Source of the DNA: Pseudarthrobacter sp. AL07
GTDB lineage: Bacteria; Actinomycetota; Actinomycetes; Actinomycetales; Micrococcaceae
Assembly (NCBI RefSeq): GCF_029960665.1
Contig: NZ_JASBRB010000015.1
Location: 1 to 62,533, forward strand
DNA length: 62,533 bases
Direction: 5' to 3'
Shown here: piece after piece, positions 25,246-34,096 of the stretch
How the letters are laid out: each line of letters starts with the position of its first letter
Numbering within the stretch: position 1 is the first letter of the stretch
Notes under the pieces: model-generated
What the model was told of the DNA's origin: nothing
The model's database searches: none
Seen by the model: only the letters and a program-made list of their open reading frames with translations
Position numbers and translations under genes: made by a program

Positions 25246-26417
25246 CCGGTCACCCCAACTGTCCGCGCCGCGGGGGCCAGATCGAAGCTGGCAACGATCA
25301 GGCGCACCACCGAGAGCTCCTGGCCACGGACGAGGTCCGGGAGCTTCCTTGCCGGATCTCCCGCCCCGCGTGGTCCTGTGGTGTGGGCAGCTGCCGTGGT
25401 TCCGGTGGCCGCTGCAGTGCCGGCCGCTGCCGTCTCGAACATACCCACCAGCCTGTCCCAGACGTCGGTCCCTTCGATGCCGGGCAGTCCTGAGCCGTCC
25501 GGGATGTGGCCGATGCCGCGCAGGGTGCGGCGCAGCAGCCCATTCTTCCGGATCCGGGCCAGTTCGGACTGCAGCTCCGTTCGGCACTGGTCCAGTGCTG
25601 CGCCGTCCAGGGCGGAATCGCGGATCATGCGGGTCCGGGTGGCGCTGGCGGCGGCTCCGGCGAGGCGGAGCAGCCGCAACGCCAGATCCAGATGATGAAT
25701 GACAGATGCGCGCCCATCGGGGCCGGGCGCCGGTCCGGTCTCTGGCGCCCCGAAGGGAAAATCGATGGCGGAACCGAACACGACATCGCCCTGCAGCTCA
25801 CAGTGCAGCACCAGTCCCGCAGGCCAAAGCGGCAGGTAAGGGCCGAGCGGTACCTTCAGGACATCCAGGTTCAGGCCGTCGCGGTCTGTCCCTTCGCCAG
25901 CCAGCGGAATGCCGCCAGGCATGGGCATGTCCATCTGCCCGTGGTCCATCTGCCCGTGGTCCATCTGCCCGTCGTCCATCTGCCCGTCGTCCATCTGGCT
26001 GTGGTCCATCTGGCTGTGGTCCATTCCGGAGTGATCCATCCCCCCGGCGTCGCTATCGTCGTCGTCCGGCTGCACCCAACGCTCCGCTTCCTGGGCGCGT
26101 TGACCGGCGGTATCCAACAGTTCGGCGACGCAACCGTCCAGGCGGGCGCCGGCGTCGTCCGTTTGCTCAACACTCACCCGCGCCCGGGGGCCGGGGAGCT
26201 GGTCCCAAAGCCGGTGGATCGCGTCCGCCTGCCCGCCGGGGACCTCGCCACAGACGCAGAGGATGTCGGCGTCGGCCGGGGACAGGGCTTCCACCCAGCC
26301 GCGGCGCGCCAGCTCCCGCTCCACGGCCATCCGCGGCGCGGCACCGTCCAGGGCCTCCGCCAGGAAAACGTGGCAGCGGGTCACGGCGGCCCGCGCCAGG
26401 ACGCCGTTCAAGCCCAT
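25242..26417 (-). CDS. NuoB-NuoD-like fusion protein with Met/His/Asp repeat linker
   Basis: 391 residues from the ATG at 26417, which overlaps the nuoA stop by ten bases. Residues 1-110 resemble NuoB: PADADILCVCGEVP and LWDQLPGPRARVSV correspond to the ADLxIVxGT and YDQMPEPRWVISMG segments. The four cysteines that hold cluster N2 are not in place. Residues 127-163 are a five-residue repeat (MDHSQ, MDDGQ, MDHGQ). Residues 184-385 resemble NuoD: VPLGPYLPLWPAGLVLHCEL at the start, IRKNGLLRRTLRGIG in the middle and DLVRGQELSVVRLIVASFDL near the end. The Cys and quinone-site residues are absent. The alignment is by eye, so the fusion is an inference. The position between nuoA and nuoH is exactly where nuoB, C and D would lie. 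Confidence 0.6.
   Translation of the reverse strand: MGLNGVLARAAVTRCHVFLAEALDGAAPRMAVERELARRGWVEALSPADADILCVCGEVPGGQADAIHRLWDQLPGPRARVSVEQTDDAGARLDGCVAELLDTAGQRAQEAERWVQPDDDDSDAGGMDHSGMDHSQMDHSQMDDGQMDDGQMDHGQMDHGQMDMPMPGGIPLAGEGTDRDGLNLDVLKVPLGPYLPLWPAGLVLHCELQGDVVFGSAIDFPFGAPETGPAPGPDGRASVIHHLDLALRLLRLAGAAASATRTRMIRDSALDGAALDQCRTELQSELARIRKNGLLRRTLRGIGHIPDGSGLPGIEGTDVWDRLVGMFETAAAGTAAATGTTAAAHTTGPRGAGDPARKLPDLVRGQELSVVRLIVASFDLAPAARTVGVTG
25926..26039. repeat. 15-bp tandem repeat encoding the MDHxQ linker
   Basis: About seven copies of a 15-bp unit (ctgcccgtggtccat and variants) within the fusion gene. Each encodes MDHGQ, MDDGQ or MDHSQ, with MDHSG and MDMP at the edges. His and Met spacing of this type binds Cu(I) or Cu(II) in copper proteins. 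Unit variants occur in adjacent pairs, suggesting stepwise duplication. Confidence 0.85.
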
Positions 26418-26758
26418 TTGAACGCCCCTTCCCGCCAGGCCCACAGCACACCGGCCATCAGCACGCCGAGGAACACAAACATCTCAATCACGGCGGACGC
26501 CCCGAGCCGGGCAACCACCACGGCCCACGGGTACATAAAAAGCATCTCGACGTCGAACGCCAGGAAAATCAGCGTCACCGGATAGTAGCGGGCGTGGTAG
26601 CGGGAGAGCGCATGCTGCTCAGGGATCCAGCCGCTGGCGAAGGGCTTGCTGATCAAAGGGTTGTTGGCGACGGCATTGAGGCGGTGCAGGGCGTAGAGTC
26701 CGGCCACGCCGGCCACTGCGACGAGGAGCGACATCGCCAGGCCCAAATACGCCGACAT
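26408..26758 (-). CDS. nuoA: Complex I-like subunit A
   Basis: 116 residues from the ATG at 26758, preceded by GGAGG. Three membrane helices. ARYYPVTLIFLAFDVEMLFMYPWAVV is the conserved block, quoted here as its core FLAFDVEMLFMYPWAVV, with the buried Asp-Glu pair. The loop before it lacks the Cys found in the NuoA quinone-site loop (the usual YECG reads SGWIPEQ here). First gene of the operon. Confidence 0.9.
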   Translation of the reverse strand: MSAYLGLAMSLLVAVAGVAGLYALHRLNAVANNPLISKPFASGWIPEQHALSRYHARYYPVTLIFLAFDVEMLFMYPWAVVVARLGASAVIEMFVFLGVLMAGVLWAWREGAFKWA

Positions 26759-26885
26759 GTGTCTCCTTCCTCCCTGGAACACCCTGCCGGTGCTCACGGT
26801 TATCAGTCTGCTTACCTTATCGGCGTTCCGTGCCGGGGTGAAGCTTGAGGACGACGATCAGTCCGTCACCACGGCCTGTTAGGCC

Positions 26886-27218
26886 TCAGCGCTCGTCTTG
26901 CTCCAGGGTGACGGGCCCGGGCGGGGGCACCAGTTCGTCGCCGCCCAGGTCTGCGGCTTCACGCGGCAGAGGCTCGGCGTGGCGCATGCGCTGCAACCGG
27001 ACCAGAGCAGTGATGGCGATGGCGCACCAGGCAATGTTGGTGGCCACCGAAGGCCACGCGCCATGCCAGGCGCCGTTGACGAGCAGGGCCAGGGCGCCTA
27101 TCAGGTTTGCGCTTTGATACGTCCTGCCGTTGGGGATCCGGCCCAGGGAAAAGAGCAGGTAGCCCGCGAGGACGGCCAGCGCACCGAACCAGCCGGACGT
27201 TTCGGCCAGATATTCCAT
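26886..27218 (-). CDS. CBU_0592-type small membrane protein
   Basis: 110 residues from the ATG at 27218, preceded by AAGGAG. Three membrane helices: GWFGALAVLAGYLLFSLG, then NLIGALALLVNGAWHGAWP, then NIAWCAIAITALVRL. This layout, including the YHGAWPS-like turn, matches the uncharacterised CBU_0592 family. The C-terminus is hydrophilic. It lies about 130 bases upstream of nuoA on the same strand; no functional link is known. Confidence 0.75.
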   Translation of the reverse strand: MEYLAETSGWFGALAVLAGYLLFSLGRIPNGRTYQSANLIGALALLVNGAWHGAWPSVATNIAWCAIAITALVRLQRMRHAEPLPREAADLGGDELVPPPGPVTLEQDER

Positions 27219-27334
27219 CGCACTGAGCTCCTTTTTGCAGAGGCGGGGTGACCGGTGCCGCGGGGTGCCGGCGGCCGTGTACCGGTCCGGTGTACTGCAA
27301 GTGCGGTGTCGGGCCCCCGGGGCATGGATCAGGG

Positions 27335-27964
27335 TCATCGTGCGGTGAAAGCCGGTTCGGCCAGCTCCGACACTCGTAGCTCGCGTCCCCTCAGCACCAC
27401 TTCGGCGAACTGCCACAGGATGGCGCCTGTTGGAGCGTGGATGACCATGCCCCGGCGCAGCGGCATCTGGAGGATCGGGCCACCGTCTGGCCGGGGGTGC
27501 CATCTCGGGACGCCGTCGGCAGTCAGCGCCTCGAGTGGCAACGGATGCAGCGAGGCCACTTCGGCCGGATGCCGGCGGGGCCGTTGCGGCTCATCAAGCA
27601 GGACAATTACAGGGGTAATGACTATGCCTCGGCTGGCCGGGAAATCGTCCAGCACACCCACCACGTCGGTGCGCGACGCCATGATCCCGGTCTCCTCGTG
27701 CAATTCGCGCAGCGCAGTGTCCACGAGGTCTTCGCCCGGATCCATGCGGCCGCCCGGCAGCGCCCACTGCCCGGCGTTGGAGCCCCTGGCTGCACGTTTA
27801 ATGATGAGGACGTGCAGGGAGCCGGATTTTGCGTAAACGGTGATGGCGACCGCGGCACGACGCACTCCCGGCTGGTCTTCGCCGGCAATATGGCGGGCCC
27901 GGTGCTCCAGACGGGAACGCCACAGGGAACGAAGCTCGCTGTGCGGCCCCGCCACCTGCGCCAC
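27335..27964 (-). CDS. NUDIX hydrolase
   Basis: 209 residues. The Nudix box GGRMDPGEDLVDTALRELHE, continuing ETGI, is complete (GX5EX7REUXEEXGU), so it should hydrolyse a nucleoside diphosphate linked to another group. The surrounding sequence (VLIIKRAARGSNAGQWALPGG) resembles CoA pyrophosphatase-type members, which would fit the acyl-CoA genes next door. That assignment is tentative. The start GTG lies two bases after the TetR stop, suggesting a TetR-NUDIX operon. Confidence 0.85.
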   Translation of the reverse strand: MAQVAGPHSELRSLWRSRLEHRARHIAGEDQPGVRRAAVAITVYAKSGSLHVLIIKRAARGSNAGQWALPGGRMDPGEDLVDTALRELHEETGIMASRTDVVGVLDDFPASRGIVITPVIVLLDEPQRPRRHPAEVASLHPLPLEALTADGVPRWHPRPDGGPILQMPLRRGMVIHAPTGAILWQFAEVVLRGRELRVSELAEPAFTAR

Positions 27965-27966
27965 GG

Positions 27967-28584
27967 TCAGGCCACGCTTGCGGACAGGGTGAGCTCCCTG
28001 TCAACGATGGATACCAGCATGGTCCGCATGCCATCAATGGACATGTCAGGGGCTCCGGTGAGGATCTTGATGGCCGCGCCGTCAGTGGCGGAAGTCAGCA
28101 GGCGTGCGAATCCGACGGGATCGAGGTCGCGGAAGATACCTTGGCGCTGGCCGCGGCGGACGATGCTGACCACCGCGTCCATCCAGCGGGCATAAAAGTC
28201 GTTGTGGATAGGCCGAAGGGAAGGGTTAAGGCAGGTTTCGGACCAGAACTGGAGCCAGATGGACCACTCGTTGCGAACTTGGGTGCCAATGGGCAGTTGG
28301 AGTTCAATCAGTGCCAGCAGCCGCTTGTGCGCGTTATCAATCTGGCTCAGCACCGCACCCTGGCGGTCGAAGGCCTGGTCCACGCAGTAGCGCAGCGCTT
28401 CACGCAGGACATCGTCCTTGCCGGGGAAGTAGTAATGGATGGTGCCGGTACTGGTGCCGCAGATCCTGGCTATGTCCTGCACCCGGACGTGATGATATCC
28501 ACGCTCAGCGATCAGCTGCCAGGCGGCTTCGAGAATGGCGTTCCTGCGTTCCTGGGATCCCTTGGCATCGCCCGAATCAGTCAT
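27967..28584 (-). CDS. TetR-family repressor of the acyl-CoA cluster
   Basis: 205 residues from the ATG at 28584 (GGAAGG upstream; the start at 28614 has none). The HTH is AILEAAWQLIAERGYHHV then RVQDIARICGTSTGTIHYYF. The C-terminal part (LQFWSETCLNPSLRPI) resembles the BetI/FabR type. It is divergent from the ABC transporter and beta-oxidation genes. Two matching palindromes lie between them, at 28645 and 28815. The expected inducer is an acyl-CoA or the imported acid. Confidence 0.88.
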   Translation of the reverse strand: MTDSGDAKGSQERRNAILEAAWQLIAERGYHHVRVQDIARICGTSTGTIHYYFPGKDDVLREALRYCVDQAFDRQGAVLSQIDNAHKRLLALIELQLPIGTQVRNEWSIWLQFWSETCLNPSLRPIHNDFYARWMDAVVSIVRRGQRQGIFRDLDPVGFARLLTSATDGAAIKILTGAPDMSIDGMRTMLVSIVDRELTLSASVA

Positions 28585-28644
28585 GGCAGTTCCTTCCGCG
28601 GACTGGCGCATCATTTGTACCGATGACTATAGCTTAGCGGTAAA

Positions 28645-28658
28645 ACTGACGCGCCAGT
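28645..28658. promoter_or_regulatory. Putative TetR operator, site 1
   Basis: ACTGACGCGCCAGT, a 14-bp palindrome with one mismatched pair. It lies 60 bases upstream of the TetR start. It matches the site at 28815 in the core TGACTGrCGCGTCrGT. Confidence 0.6.
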
Positions 28659-28814
28659 CAACTTTATCGCTCGAATTTAGGTTCTCAGGTCAGTCCGCCA
28701 GCTACCTGTGCCGGATTGTGACCGGGTCAGATTTTCCGCAATCCAGGCGTTTTTTGGGCCTTACGTGGATTGAGTCTTGACAGACTGTGATCCGAGACAC
28801 GAAGCTTGGGTCAA

Positions 28815-28832
28815 TGACCGACGCGTCAGTCA
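28815..28832. promoter_or_regulatory. Putative TetR operator, site 2
   Basis: TGACCGACGCGTCAGTCA, an 18-bp palindrome with one mismatched pair, followed by a further ACGCGTCA half-site. It lies 48 bases upstream of the first structural gene, between it and its promoter region or over it. Confidence 0.65.
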
Positions 28833-28879
28833 ACGCGTCAAGGTCCCCATTCTTCCTTCATCGCCGCAGGAGGCACACC

Positions 28880-30448
28880 ATGACCGCCCACCGACGTCAC
28901 AAGAGTTCCCACCTCATCACCGCTTTGGCCTTGGGCTCGCTCATGGCTCTGTCCGCATGTTCTTCCGGAGCGTCAGCGGTCCAGGCCGGGGCAGACTCCG
29001 TGTCTGACCCCAAACCCGGCGGTAATCTGCGCGTGGGCATTGTGGGTGGATCGGCCAAAGATAGCCTGGATGCCCACGCCCCGGTGACCCATCCGGACCA
29101 GGCGCGTGTCATCCAGCTCTATGACACGCTCGCCAGCTACGACAACGAGCACAAGATCCAGATGGCGCTCGCCGACTCCATCACGCCGTCCGCGGATGCC
29201 ACCACCTGGACCGTCCATCTTCGGGACGGGCTGAAGTTCAGCGACGGCAGGCCGCTGACGGCAGAGGACGTCATCTTTACATTTCGCCGCATCACGGATC
29301 CTGCCTCCCCGCAGAGCGGAGCTTCGGCACTGTCCACGCTCAACCGAGATGCTTTGAAGGCCACCGATTCCCAGACCGTCGTCTTTAGCTTTAACGCTCC
29401 CAACTCGACCTTCCCGGACACAGCCGCCCAATACTCGCTCGGTATTGTGCCGGCCGATTACGATCCTAAGAAACCGATCGGCGCGGGGCCGTTCATGATG
29501 GAAACTTTCACGGCGGGCCAGCAGAGCGTATTTGTGAAAAACCCGCATTACTGGCAGGCCGGGCAGCCGCTCGTGGACAAGGTCACCATCATCGACTTCC
29601 CGGACGACACCGCCCGCGTCAACGCTCTCCTGGGCGGCCAGGTCGACGCGATCGACCAGCTTCCCCTCGGCCAGGTCAACGTCGTCAAGGCCAATCCGGC
29701 CATGAAGGTCCTGGAATCGGCCACCGGGTCCTGGCTGCCGTTCACCATGCGCGTGGACCAGGAACCGTTCAACGATCCCAAGGTCCGTCAGGCCTTCCGC
29801 CTGATCGTTGACCGCCAGCAGATGGTGGATCAGGTCCTTGGTGGCCACGGCACCGTTGGCAACGACATGTACTCACCGCTGGACCCGTGCTATCCGTCGG
29901 ACACCCCGCAGCGGACCCAGGACATCGAGAAGGCCAAGCAGCTTTTGGCGGAGGCCGGTAAGAGCAGCCTCACCGTTGACCTGGTCACGTCGCCAGTGGC
30001 CGCGGGACTCGTGGAGGCTGCACAGGTCTTCGCTCAGCAAGCCAAGGCCGCCGGCGTCACCGTCAATGTCAAGAAGGTTGATCCGGGAGAGTTCTACGGC
30101 GACCAGTACCTGCAGTGGACCTTCGCCCAGGACTTCTGGTTCACCCGCGACTACCTCTCGCAGGCATCGAACTCGGGATTCGCCAAGTCGCCGTACAACG
30201 AAACCCACTGGGCGGACCAGGAATGGACAGAGCTCGTCACCCGGGCACAAGCCACCACCGACTCCGAGACGCGCTGCGGACTCATCAAGAAAGCACAGCA
30301 GATCGAATTTGAGCGCGGCGGCAACATCATTTGGGGTTTCCCGAACAGCGTGGACGCTTACAGTGCCGCGGTCCAGGGCCTGACCCCGGACAAGAGTGGC
30401 ATCCCGCTGACATCATTCGGGTTCCGCAACGCCTGGCTCAATAAGTGA
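28880..30448 (+). CDS. ABC transporter substrate-binding lipoprotein (peptide/nickel type)
   Basis: 522 residues from the ATG at 28880, preceded by GCAGGAGG. A signal peptide ends in the lipobox ALSAC. The SBP_bac_5 fold shows LRDGLKFSDGRPLTAEDV and VTIIDFPDDTARVNALLGG, typical of family 5 binding proteins that carry oligopeptides or other organic solutes. It delivers substrate to the permeases encoded next. The frame upstream to 28787 crosses the operator and is not used. Confidence 0.9.
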   Translation: MTAHRRHKSSHLITALALGSLMALSACSSGASAVQAGADSVSDPKPGGNLRVGIVGGSAKDSLDAHAPVTHPDQARVIQLYDTLASYDNEHKIQMALADSITPSADATTWTVHLRDGLKFSDGRPLTAEDVIFTFRRITDPASPQSGASALSTLNRDALKATDSQTVVFSFNAPNSTFPDTAAQYSLGIVPADYDPKKPIGAGPFMMETFTAGQQSVFVKNPHYWQAGQPLVDKVTIIDFPDDTARVNALLGGQVDAIDQLPLGQVNVVKANPAMKVLESATGSWLPFTMRVDQEPFNDPKVRQAFRLIVDRQQMVDQVLGGHGTVGNDMYSPLDPCYPSDTPQRTQDIEKAKQLLAEAGKSSLTVDLVTSPVAAGLVEAAQVFAQQAKAAGVTVNVKKVDPGEFYGDQYLQWTFAQDFWFTRDYLSQASNSGFAKSPYNETHWADQEWTELVTRAQATTDSETRCGLIKKAQQIEFERGGNIIWGFPNSVDAYSAAVQGLTPDKSGIPLTSFGFRNAWLNK

Positions 30449-30468
30449 CGGCCGCACAGGGAGGGGGC

Positions 30469-31419
30469 ATGCGCCGGCTGCTGTTCAGGCGCACCCTGTT
30501 CGGGCTCTTTACCCTCTGGGTTGTGTCGCTGGTGGTCTTCCTCGCAACGCAGGCGCTGCCGGGTGACGCTGCCCAGGCCATCCTGGGTCGCGAAGCAACT
30601 CCGGAGCGGCTGGCCGCCCTCCGCGAGCAGCTCAACCTTGGGGGTTCGCTCCCGGAACAGTACTTCGGCTGGCTCGGCCAGCTCCTTAGTTTCAATCTCG
30701 GAACCTCCCTGGCCGGGGGGACTCCGGTGGTCTCGGCCGTGGGACCCATGCTCCTGAACTCGAGCATATTGATGCTGTGCGCGGCCGTCATAGCGATCCC
30801 GCTCGCCATCGGCATCGGCACGTGGACCGCGCTGCGGAAAGACTCCGCCGTGGACCACGTAACCGGCATCATCACCCTGGTGCTAGCCTCGCTGCCGGAA
30901 TTCGTGGTGGGTGTGCTGCTGGTCCTGCTTCTGGCCACAGGGGTGTTCCACCTCTTCCCGGCTGTGTTTGTCCTGGTTCCCGGAGAACAGGTATGGAGCA
31001 ACCCGGCCCAGCTGGTGCTGCCCGTGCTGACCCTGGTGCTGGCCGTGTCCCCGTACATCATCCGCATCATGCGGGCCACCATGCTCGAGGTGCTGGAGAG
31101 CCAGTACGTACAGCAGGCCCGGCTCAAGGGTCTGCCGGAGCGCACCGTGGTCCTGCGCCACGCCTTGCCGAACGCCATCGGCCCGGTAGCCCAGGTGATC
31201 GCCCTGCAGCTCGCCTGGCTGATCGGCGGCGTGGTGATTGTGGAGTTCCTCTTCCGGTTCCCGGGAGTCGGCTTCCAGCTCATTGACGCCGTCACCAACA
31301 GGGACCTGCCCGTGGTGCAGGCACTGGTGATCGTCATCGCCATCTTCTACGTAGCGGTGAACCTTCTTGCAGACGTGGTCACCCTCGCCGCCAACCCTAA
31401 AGTAAGGACGGCATCATGA
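30469..31419 (+). CDS. ABC transporter permease, DppB type
   Basis: 316 residues from the ATG at 30469, which has GGGAGGGGG upstream. A GTG at 30445 overlaps the previous stop and is an alternative. Six helices. The EAA loop that meets the ATPase reads QARLKGLPERTVVLRHALPN. First of two permeases of a dipeptide-type importer. Confidence 0.9.
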   Translation: MRRLLFRRTLFGLFTLWVVSLVVFLATQALPGDAAQAILGREATPERLAALREQLNLGGSLPEQYFGWLGQLLSFNLGTSLAGGTPVVSAVGPMLLNSSILMLCAAVIAIPLAIGIGTWTALRKDSAVDHVTGIITLVLASLPEFVVGVLLVLLLATGVFHLFPAVFVLVPGEQVWSNPAQLVLPVLTLVLAVSPYIIRIMRATMLEVLESQYVQQARLKGLPERTVVLRHALPNAIGPVAQVIALQLAWLIGGVVIVEFLFRFPGVGFQLIDAVTNRDLPVVQALVIVIAIFYVAVNLLADVVTLAANPKVRTAS

Positions 31420-32315
31420 GCATCGGCATGAGCACCCGGCCAGCCGGAAACTCCGCCCGGGCAGGCCGCACCCCCCGGAAGCAGGGGCTCCTCCGGCGGG
31501 CACTTCAGTCCAAACGCACCGTTGTGGGCCTGGTGCTGACCCTGGCCGTCCTGACCGTGGCATTCCTCGGCCCCTACCTGGCACCACATTCCGCCACGGA
31601 ATTTGTGGCGGCACCCTTTTCGCCAGCTGGTATCGGTGGGCCGTTCGGCACCGACAACCTCGGACGGGACGTACTTTCCCGCTTCCTTGCCGGCGGGCAG
31701 ACCCTGATGATCCTCGCGATCATCGCCACCGCCCTCGGCGTGGGCCTGGGCGCCCTGGTGGGAGTGCTGGCCGCGTACCGGCGGGGTTGGCTGGATGAAT
31801 TGCTGATGCGTGCCGGCGATGTGGCACTGGCATTTCCCCAAATTGTGCTGGCTCTCCTGTTCCTGTCCATCATCGGTCCGGAGCTGTGGCTGCTGGTACT
31901 GATGGTGGGTTTCGGCCACCTTCCCCGGGTTGCCCGGGTTGTCCGGGGAGCCGCGTTGTCGGTGGTGGAGCGGGACTTCGTCAAGGCCGCCGAATCTGTC
32001 GGAATTCCCCGTTGGCGCATCATGATCGGCGAAATAGTCCCCAATATCAGCAGCACACTGGCGGTGGAATTCGGTCTGCGCCTGACGTACTCGATCGGGC
32101 TGGTTGCAGGTCTGAGCTTCCTGGGACTCGGAATGCAGCCGCCCGCCGCGGACTGGGGCCTGATGATCAATGAAAACCGGATTGCTTTGACAATTTCCCC
32201 GTGGTCCGTTGCATTACCCGTGATCGCGATCGCCCTCCTGACAGTCGGCACCAACCTGGTGACCGATGGCCTCGCCAAGGCATCCATTGGCAGCGACAAA
32301 GGAGTCACGGTATGA
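31416..32315 (+). CDS. ABC transporter permease, DppC type
   Basis: 299 residues, six helices. FGTDNLGRDVLSRFLAG is the DppC/OppC hallmark, and the EAA loop is AAESVGIPRWRIMIGEIVPN. Overlaps the DppB-type gene by four bases and the ATPase gene by four bases. Confidence 0.92.
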   Translation: MSIGMSTRPAGNSARAGRTPRKQGLLRRALQSKRTVVGLVLTLAVLTVAFLGPYLAPHSATEFVAAPFSPAGIGGPFGTDNLGRDVLSRFLAGGQTLMILAIIATALGVGLGALVGVLAAYRRGWLDELLMRAGDVALAFPQIVLALLFLSIIGPELWLLVLMVGFGHLPRVARVVRGAALSVVERDFVKAAESVGIPRWRIMIGEIVPNISSTLAVEFGLRLTYSIGLVAGLSFLGLGMQPPAADWGLMINENRIALTISPWSVALPVIAIALLTVGTNLVTDGLAKASIGSDKGVTV

Positions 32316-34096
32316 GCACCGCCGCGCCCACCCTGGAAGTGGAGGATCTGAAAATCATCGGCATCCCGTCGATGGCCGCCATCGTCGAGGAACTCTCCCT
32401 TGAAGTCCGTCCCGGCGAGATATTGGGGGTGGTGGGAGAATCGGGATCCGGTAAGACCACACTTGGGCTGGCCCTGCTGAATTACTGCAAGGAAGGCACC
32501 CGGCTCGGCGGTGGCAAGGTGAGCGTCGCCGGCCAGCAGTTGGCCGGATTGAACTGGCGGCAGGTGCGTCAGCTCCGTGGGCGCACCGTTGCCTACATCC
32601 CGCAGTCGCCGGCGTCGGCGCTGAACCCCGCCCTTCGCATCAGCACCCAGCTGAAGGAATGCCTTTCAGGCCCCGCGGCCCAGGTGCTGGAACGGGTCCG
32701 GCAGGTGCTGCGGGAGGTGGCATTGCCCGACGACGATGCCTTCCTGGCGCGATACCCGCACCAGCTTTCCGGCGGCCAGCAACAGCGGGTGGCCATCGCC
32801 ATGGCATTCACCGCGCGGCCGGCCCTGATTGTGATGGACGAACCCACGACCGGTCTGGACGTCAGTACCCAGGCCCATGTGCTGGCCACAGTACGCTCCA
32901 TGTGCAGGACCTATGATTGCGCCGCGGTCTACATCAGCCACGACATGGCCGTTGTGGCCGAGCTTGCTGACCGGATTGCCGTGATGTACTCAGGCCGTAT
33001 CGTGGAAATGGGCGGCACAGCTGAGGTATTGTCCAATTCACGGCACCCATACACCCGGCGCCTGCTGCTGGCGGTACCGGATCTTCTGGCCAAGCGCCCC
33101 ATGATCGGTATTCCCGGCCACGCCCCATCACCGCTGGCCCGGCCGCAAGGCTGCGCCTTCGCGCCACGCTGCCCGCTCGCGGACGCCGGCTGCGGCACGG
33201 TTGCCCCCGCTGCTACCGAGGTTGGTCCCCGGCACACTGTGCGGTGCTTCAAATCCGAGCAGCCCCTACCTCCTCTGCAGCTCCGGAACCCATCCATTTC
33301 GTCGGCCCCGGCCGCCGGACGGAAACCGGTGATAAAGATCGAGGGGCTGACCGCCGGCTACGGCAGCAAAACTGTCCTGGAAGGCATAAACCTGCAGGCG
33401 TATGCCGGAGAATGCCTGGCGCTGCTGGGAGAATCCGGATCCGGGAAGACCACCTTGAGCCGGTGCATCGCAGGGTTGCATCATAACTACACCGGCGACA
33501 TCTCACTGGACAACAGCACCCTGGCACCGAGCAGCTTCAAGCGCACCAAGGATCAGCGACGCCGCGTCCAATACATCTTCCAGAACCCCTACGAGTCACT
33601 GAACCCGCGGCGAACGGTGGAGGAACTGATCCTCCAGCCCGTCACCGCCGTACGCGGCAAGGTCAGCAATGCCCGCGAGATCGTGGCCACGGCTCTGGAA
33701 CGTGCATCGCTGCGGCCGGACCACGCCAGACGCTATCCGGACCAGCTTAGCGGCGGGGAACGCCAGCGCGTGGCGATCGCCCGCTCCCTGGCCACCGAAC
33801 CCGAGGTCCTCATCTGCGACGAAATAACCTCGGCCCTGGACGTGTCGGTGCAGTCCACGCTGGTGGATCTGCTGCGCGGGCTGCAGGCCGAAATGGGGCT
33901 CACTCTGGTCTTTATCACCCACAACATTGCCCTGGTGCGCAACATCGCGCAGCAGGTGGCCGTCCTTGAGCGCGGCCGGATCGTCGAATTCGGAGAGGTG
34001 GAACGCGTGTTCGCAGACCCCCAGCATCACTACACACAATCACTGCTCACCGCGACGCCCAACTTCCAGCTTCCCGACCGTCTGAGCACCCCGTGA
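32312..34096 (+). CDS. Fused ABC ATPase, DppD-DppF type
   Basis: 594 residues from the ATG at 32312, overlapping the permease stop. Two full nucleotide-binding domains are joined. The first has [19 protein letters not shown] and MDEPTTGLD, and ends with the Cys-rich [12 protein letters not shown] loop of DppD-type proteins. The second has [19 protein letters not shown] and CDEITSALD. In most operons these are separate genes. The fusion should form both sites of one transporter. Confidence 0.92.
   Translation: MSTAAPTLEVEDLKIIGIPSMAAIVEELSLEVRPGEILGVVGESGSGKTTLGLALLNYCKEGTRLGGGKVSVAGQQLAGLNWRQVRQLRGRTVAYIPQSPASALNPALRISTQLKECLSGPAAQVLERVRQVLREVALPDDDAFLARYPHQLSGGQQQRVAIAMAFTARPALIVMDEPTTGLDVSTQAHVLATVRSMCRTYDCAAVYISHDMAVVAELADRIAVMYSGRIVEMGGTAEVLSNSRHPYTRRLLLAVPDLLAKRPMIGIPGHAPSPLARPQGCAFAPRCPLADAGCGTVAPAATEVGPRHTVRCFKSEQPLPPLQLRNPSISSAPAAGRKPVIKIEGLTAGYGSKTVLEGINLQAYAGECLALLGESGSGKTTLSRCIAGLHHNYTGDISLDNSTLAPSSFKRTKDQRRRVQYIFQNPYESLNPRRTVEELILQPVTAVRGKVSNAREIVATALERASLRPDHARRYPDQLSGGERQRVAIARSLATEPEVLICDEITSALDVSVQSTLVDLLRGLQAEMGLTLVFITHNIALVRNIAQQVAVLERGRIVEFGEVERVFADPQHHYTQSLLTATPNFQLPDRLSTP

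Noticed and set aside
25926..26039. Tandem repeat considered as a CRISPR array
   Set aside because: The units are 15 bp with no spacers, in frame within a gene and encode a regular peptide repeat.
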